A stretch of DNA of 54,875 nt from Acidimicrobiaceae bacterium. Its GTDB lineage: Bacteria; Actinomycetota; Acidimicrobiia; Acidimicrobiales; RAAP-2. The notes under the pieces were generated by a model. That model worked only from the letters and a program-made list of their open reading frames with translations. It was not told the origin of the DNA and did not search any database. The translations under genes and the position numbers were made by a program. Positions 51,783 to 54,875 of this stretch are shown here, piece by piece. The first letter of the stretch is position 1. Each line of letters opens with the position of its first letter. The stretch spans positions 1-54,875 of the forward strand of contig DAHUZM010000105.1 of assembly GCA_027306525.1 (NCBI GenBank), written 5' to 3'.

Positions 51783-52181
51783 TCAGCCCTCGGGCTCGAA
51801 CTCCAGGGACAGGGAGTTCACGCAGAAGCGCTGCCCGGTCTCGGTCGGACCGTCGTCGAAGACGTGGCCGAGGTGCCCCCCGCAGCGGGCGCAGACGATC
51901 TCGGTCCTCACCATCCCAAAGGAGCGGTCCGTGTGCTGCTCGATGGTGCCGTCGTCCATCGCCCGGTCGAAGCTCGGCCATCCCGAACCCGACTCGAACT
52001 TGTGCTCAGTCGAGAAGAGCGCCGCCCCACACCCGGCGCAGTGAAAGACGCCGTCCGAGTCGACGTGCAGCAGCTTGCCTGACCATGCCGGTTCCGTGGC
52101 GCTCTTTCGGAGCACCTCGAACTGGTCGGGGCTCAGCCCGTCTCGCCACTCCTTGTCGGTGAGCTCCACCTCACGGGTCAT
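51783..52181 (-). CDS. msrB: Peptide-methionine (R)-S-oxide reductase MsrB
   Basis: The 132-residue MsrB has zinc CxxC pairs CAGC and CARC, GSGWPSFDRAMD, RTEIVCARCGGHLGHVFDDGP and the catalytic Cys in GQRFCVNSLSLEF. It repairs methionine-R-sulfoxide using thioredoxin. The ATG at 52,181 has AGAGGA upstream; the track's 416-aa frame runs antisense to the neighbouring nucleotidyltransferase. It converges on ssb. Confidence 0.95.
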   Translation of the reverse strand: MTREVELTDKEWRDGLSPDQFEVLRKSATEPAWSGKLLHVDSDGVFHCAGCGAALFSTEHKFESGSGWPSFDRAMDDGTIEQHTDRSFGMVRTEIVCARCGGHLGHVFDDGPTETGQRFCVNSLSLEFEPEG

Positions 52182-52294
52182 CGCCGGTCCTCTCAGTTGA
52201 TCTCCAGGTGACGGTAGCGACTCCCACGCCTCCGTCGACCGCACCACATCATGACGCGATTCATGCATCTTGACCAGGTGATTCGCCGCTTCGA

Positions 52295-52300
52295 TAGCAT
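52295..52300 (+). promoter_or_regulatory. -10 box of the RmlA-like gene (leaderless)
   Basis: TAGCAT, 7 nt, then GTG 52,308; TTGACC (52,270-52,275) 19 bp upstream may be the -35. Confidence 0.45.
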
Positions 52301-52307
52301 CGAGGAG

Positions 52308-53051
52308 GTGAGGGGGGTCGTGCTGGCCGGTGGCACCGCCACGAGGCTGTATCCCCTGACCCGCATCACGAACAAGCACCTCCTGCCCATCTACGACCGA
52401 CCCATGATCCAGTGGGCGATCGAGGCCGTCGTCATGACCGGGATCACCGAGGTCATGCTCGTCACCGGGGGCACGCACGCCGGCGAGTTCCTCCGGCTCT
52501 TGGGAGACGGTCACGACTTCGGGCTCGAGCGCCTGACCTACGCCTACCAGGACGGGCCGGGCGGCGTGGCCCAGGCCCTCGGCCTCGCCGAGCGATTCGC
52601 CCGCGACGAGCCGGTGCTGGTGATGCTGGCCGACAACATCATCGAACGCACCGTGACCCCGACGGTCCGAGCCTTTGCCGAGGACCCCCGGGGCGCCCGG
52701 ATCGTGCTGAGCGAAGTCGCCGAGCCCGAGCACCTTCGGCACCTCGGGGTCGCACAGTTCGATCAGGAGGGCCGGGTGGCCAGGATCGTGGAGAAGCCCG
52801 AGGATCCTCCGAGCCGGTTCGCCGTCACCGGGGTCTATTGCTACGACGCCTCGGTCTTCTCGGTCGTTGCTGGGCTCAAGCCATCGAACCGCAACGAGCT
52901 CGAGATCGCCGACGTCAACAACCACTACGCCGAGCGCTGCGAGCTCGCCTTCGACGTGCTCGAGGGATTCTGGGGCGACGCCGGCGAGTCGATCGACGCG
53001 TACTACGCGGTGAACGACTTCGTCCGCGCGCATGGCGCGAACAAGGGTTAG
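52308..53051 (+). CDS. Sugar-phosphate nucleotidyltransferase (RmlA-like)
   Basis: The 247-residue nucleotidyltransferase begins MRGVVLAGGTATRLYPLTRITNKHLLPIYDRPMI, the glucose-1-phosphate thymidylyltransferase signature. The usual GGxGTRL is GGTATRL here. Further features are VTGGTHAGEFLRLLGDGHDFGLERLTYAYQ, VLVMLADNIIE (metal Asp) and VTGVYCYDASVF. It probably makes dTDP-glucose for the rmlB/rmlD-like genes 14 kb away. GTG 52,308 matches the family's N terminus and a leaderless promoter; ATG 52,251 is the longer alternative. Its stop overlaps that of dxs. Confidence 0.85.
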   Translation: MRGVVLAGGTATRLYPLTRITNKHLLPIYDRPMIQWAIEAVVMTGITEVMLVTGGTHAGEFLRLLGDGHDFGLERLTYAYQDGPGGVAQALGLAERFARDEPVLVMLADNIIERTVTPTVRAFAEDPRGARIVLSEVAEPEHLRHLGVAQFDQEGRVARIVEKPEDPPSRFAVTGVYCYDASVFSVVAGLKPSNRNELEIADVNNHYAERCELAFDVLEGFWGDAGESIDAYYAVNDFVRAHGANKG

Positions 53052-54875
53052 GCCTGCTCTCCGGCGTCGTCGGCGACGGTCCGCCGGGCCGCCGTGCGAT
53101 CGACGAGCTGGCGCACCAACGCCGCGACACCCGCCCCGTCGAGACCCAGCTCGGCCAGGAGATCATCTGGCCGGCCCTGGGGGATGTAAGCGCGCGGAAT
53201 GCCGAGGTTGGAGAACCTGGGCGTCGCCACGCCCTCGCCCTCGGCCCAGGCGCTCACGCCGTCGGTGAGGAACATGCCGGCGCCTCCGAAGCGCATGCCG
53301 TCCTCGACGCTCACCACGAGGTCGTGGGCGGCGGCGTCGGCCAAGAGGTCAGGGTCGGTCGGGCTGACCACCCGGACGTCCCACACGGTCGCCCGGATCC
53401 CCTCGCGTGCGAGCTCGGCCGCCGCCTCCTCGCAAGCCTCGAGCATCTTGCCCACGCCCAAGAGGCAGACCGAACCGTCGCCGTCCAGCACCTTCCTGGC
53501 GTGGAGCCCCACGCCGATCTGGTTGGCGGAGCGTCGAGCGGGCGGCGGCGTGGTCGGGAAGCGGATGGTGGCCGGGCCGTCGAGGCTGAGCGCCTCGTTG
53601 AGCATGACCGGTATCTCCTCGGCCGACGAGGGTGCGAACACCGTCATGTTCGGCACCGAGAGGGCCAGCACCATGTCCCAGCTGCCGTGGTGGCTCGGGC
53701 CGTTCTCACCGGTGATCCCCGCGCGGTCGAGCACGAAGACGACCGGGAGCTGGTGCAGGCCGACATCGAGGTTGGCCTGGTCGAACGCCCGCGAGAAGAA
53801 GGTCGAATAGACCGCGACCACCGGCTTTCGGCCACCCATGGCCAGCCCGGCGGCAGCGGTCACCTCGTGCTGTTCGGCGATCCCGACGTCGAAGAAGCGA
53901 TCGGGGAACCGGGCCTGGAAGGCGAGTAGGCCGGTCGGCCCGGGCATGGCCGCGGTCATGGCCACGATGTCGGGATCCTCCTCGGCGGCGGCGATAACCG
54001 CCCGGGTGAAGGCGTCGGTGTAGCTCGCCGGCGGGATGTCAGCGGCAACCGGGTCCAGCGTGGCGTCGGGAGGCGCCGAGCCCTCCGACGCCGCGTCGGG
54101 GACGGCCACGCGGGTCGCCTTCACGTCATGGAGGCGCTGGACCTCGTCCTCCTCGGCCGGCGCATACCCGCGTCCCTTCTGGGTGAGCACGTGCACCACG
54201 ATCGGGCCGTCCCACTCCGCCGCGTTCGCAAACGCCTGTTCCATCTGGGCGATGTCGTGCCCGTCGATCGGGCCGGCGTAACGCACGCCCAGTGCCTCGA
54301 AGAAGACGTGGGGGGCGACGATCTCGCGCAGTGCGCTCGTGAGGCCGAGCACACCCGAAGCGGCCATCTCGCCCACCGCCGGGATGTTGCGGATCCGGCG
54401 GCCGACCCTTTGGCGGGCCTGCACGTAGGTCCGGTTGAGCCGGAGGCTGGTCAGGCTCTGGGAGAGGTGCGAGACGGTGGGCGCGTAGGAGCGGCCGTTG
54501 TCGTTCAAGACGACGACGACCCGCCGGTTTGCGTGCCCGAGGTTGTTGAGGGCCTCGTAGGCCATGCCCCCGGTCAGCGCACCGTCGCCCACGACCGCGA
54601 CCACCCGCCGGGAGCCGCCCGAGCCCACCAGCTCGCCGTTGAGCTCGAATGCGGTCGCGAGGCCGTGTGCGTACGAGAGGGCGGTGGACGCGTGGCTGTT
54701 CTCGATCCAGTCGTGGTCGGACTCGCCGCGATTGGGATACCCCGAGAGGCCACCCTCCTGGCGGAGGTCGGCGAAGCGGTGCCGACGCCCGGTGAGGAGC
54801 TTGTGCACGTAGGCCTGGTGGCCGGTGTCCCAGAGGATGGCGTCGCGCGGCGAGTCGAAGACCCGGTGCACGGCG
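53048..54875 (-). CDS. dxs: 1-deoxy-D-xylulose-5-phosphate synthase (partial, N terminus outside window)
   Basis: Thiamine-diphosphate enzyme of the MEP isoprenoid pathway, condensing pyruvate and glyceraldehyde 3-phosphate. Visible motifs are WDTGHQAYVHKLLTGR, the TPP/Mg motif VGDGALTGGMAYEALNN, NDNGRSYAPTVSHLS, GPIDGHD and DVGIAEQHEVTAAAGLA (catalytic Glu). Others are YSTFFSRAFDQ, DRAGITGENGPSHHG and the C-terminal transketolase domain. About 50 N-terminal residues lie beyond the right edge; the frame remains open at 54,875. Confidence 0.95.
   Translation of the reverse strand, partial: AVHRVFDSPRDAILWDTGHQAYVHKLLTGRRHRFADLRQEGGLSGYPNRGESDHDWIENSHASTALSYAHGLATAFELNGELVGSGGSRRVVAVVGDGALTGGMAYEALNNLGHANRRVVVVLNDNGRSYAPTVSHLSQSLTSLRLNRTYVQARQRVGRRIRNIPAVGEMAASGVLGLTSALREIVAPHVFFEALGVRYAGPIDGHDIAQMEQAFANAAEWDGPIVVHVLTQKGRGYAPAEEDEVQRLHDVKATRVAVPDAASEGSAPPDATLDPVAADIPPASYTDAFTRAVIAAAEEDPDIVAMTAAMPGPTGLLAFQARFPDRFFDVGIAEQHEVTAAAGLAMGGRKPVVAVYSTFFSRAFDQANLDVGLHQLPVVFVLDRAGITGENGPSHHGSWDMVLALSVPNMTVFAPSSAEEIPVMLNEALSLDGPATIRFPTTPPPARRSANQIGVGLHARKVLDGDGSVCLLGVGKMLEACEEAAAELAREGIRATVWDVRVVSPTDPDLLADAAAHDLVVSVEDGMRFGGAGMFLTDGVSAWAEGEGVATPRFSNLGIPRAYIPQGRPDDLLAELGLDGAGVAALVRQLVDRTAARRTVADDAGEQA

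Overview
The window is GC-rich, densely packed DNA from a chromosome of the Actinomycetota, most likely an acidimicrobial-type lineage. Supporting signs are overlapping start/stop codons, frequent GTG/TTG starts, TANNNT promoter boxes placed 6-7 nt before start codons (leaderless mRNAs), a secA-prfB-ftsE-ftsX run, a CWB2 cell-wall-binding surface protein and an aerobic CO-dehydrogenase-type (cox) locus. The lineage is inferred from style and gene content, not from a marker gene.

Layout. (1) 1-13.9 kb is a molybdenum supercluster. It holds a ModA molybdate-binding protein (cut by the window edge), a divergent HTH-TOBE regulator, moaE-moaA-moaD on the plus strand, and a long minus-strand run coxD-coxE-coxF-xdhC-mocA-like-coxG-moeA-moaC-mogA. 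Divergent from that run is coxM-coxS-coxL, encoding a molybdenum hydroxylase. Mo uptake, cofactor synthesis, cofactor maturation/insertion and the consumer enzyme lie side by side. The CoxL active-site loop is neither the form I nor the usual form II motif, so CO may not be the substrate. (2) 14.2-17.1 kb has an SDR, a nitroreductase and a rhodanese-MoeB fusion (MoeZ-like) preceded by a short Cys-containing upstream ORF.

(3) 17,179-31,232 is a 14.05-kb accessory island bounded by 23-bp terminal inverted repeats (one mismatch) and flanked by a perfect 8-bp direct repeat, ACGTAACC. This is the signature of a single ISL3-type transposition event, although no ISL3 transposase is visible. The cargo is four toxin-antitoxin modules (two MazF-type, HipBA, and a Doc module with a damaged toxin gene), a GntR-ABC exporter operon, NUDIX, GNAT, VOC and SDR/TetR genes, and a decayed IS21 element wedged between fragments of a serine hydrolase and a PhyH-like dioxygenase. 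HipBA is preceded by four palindromic operators spaced 61, 61 and 60 bp.

(4) 31.2-37 kb has a methylmalonyl-CoA-mutase-type large subunit (whose promoter received the island), an M20 amidohydrolase, a biotin carboxylase/BCCP acyl-CoA carboxylase alpha chain and BirA: propionyl/methylmalonyl-CoA metabolism plus biotinylation. (5) 37-41.1 kb has rmlB-like and rmlD genes, a GT2 glycosyltransferase and an ATP-grasp protein, consistent with deoxysugar/cell-surface glycan synthesis. (6) 41.4-47.3 kb is housekeeping: secA, prfB, ftsE, ftsX. (7) 47.5-54.9 kb has the CWB2 surface protein with a strong bidirectional terminator, a dienelactone-hydrolase-like protein, a STAS protein, ssb, msrB, an RmlA-like nucleotidyltransferase and dxs (truncated by the window end). 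I saw no tRNA, rRNA or CRISPR array.
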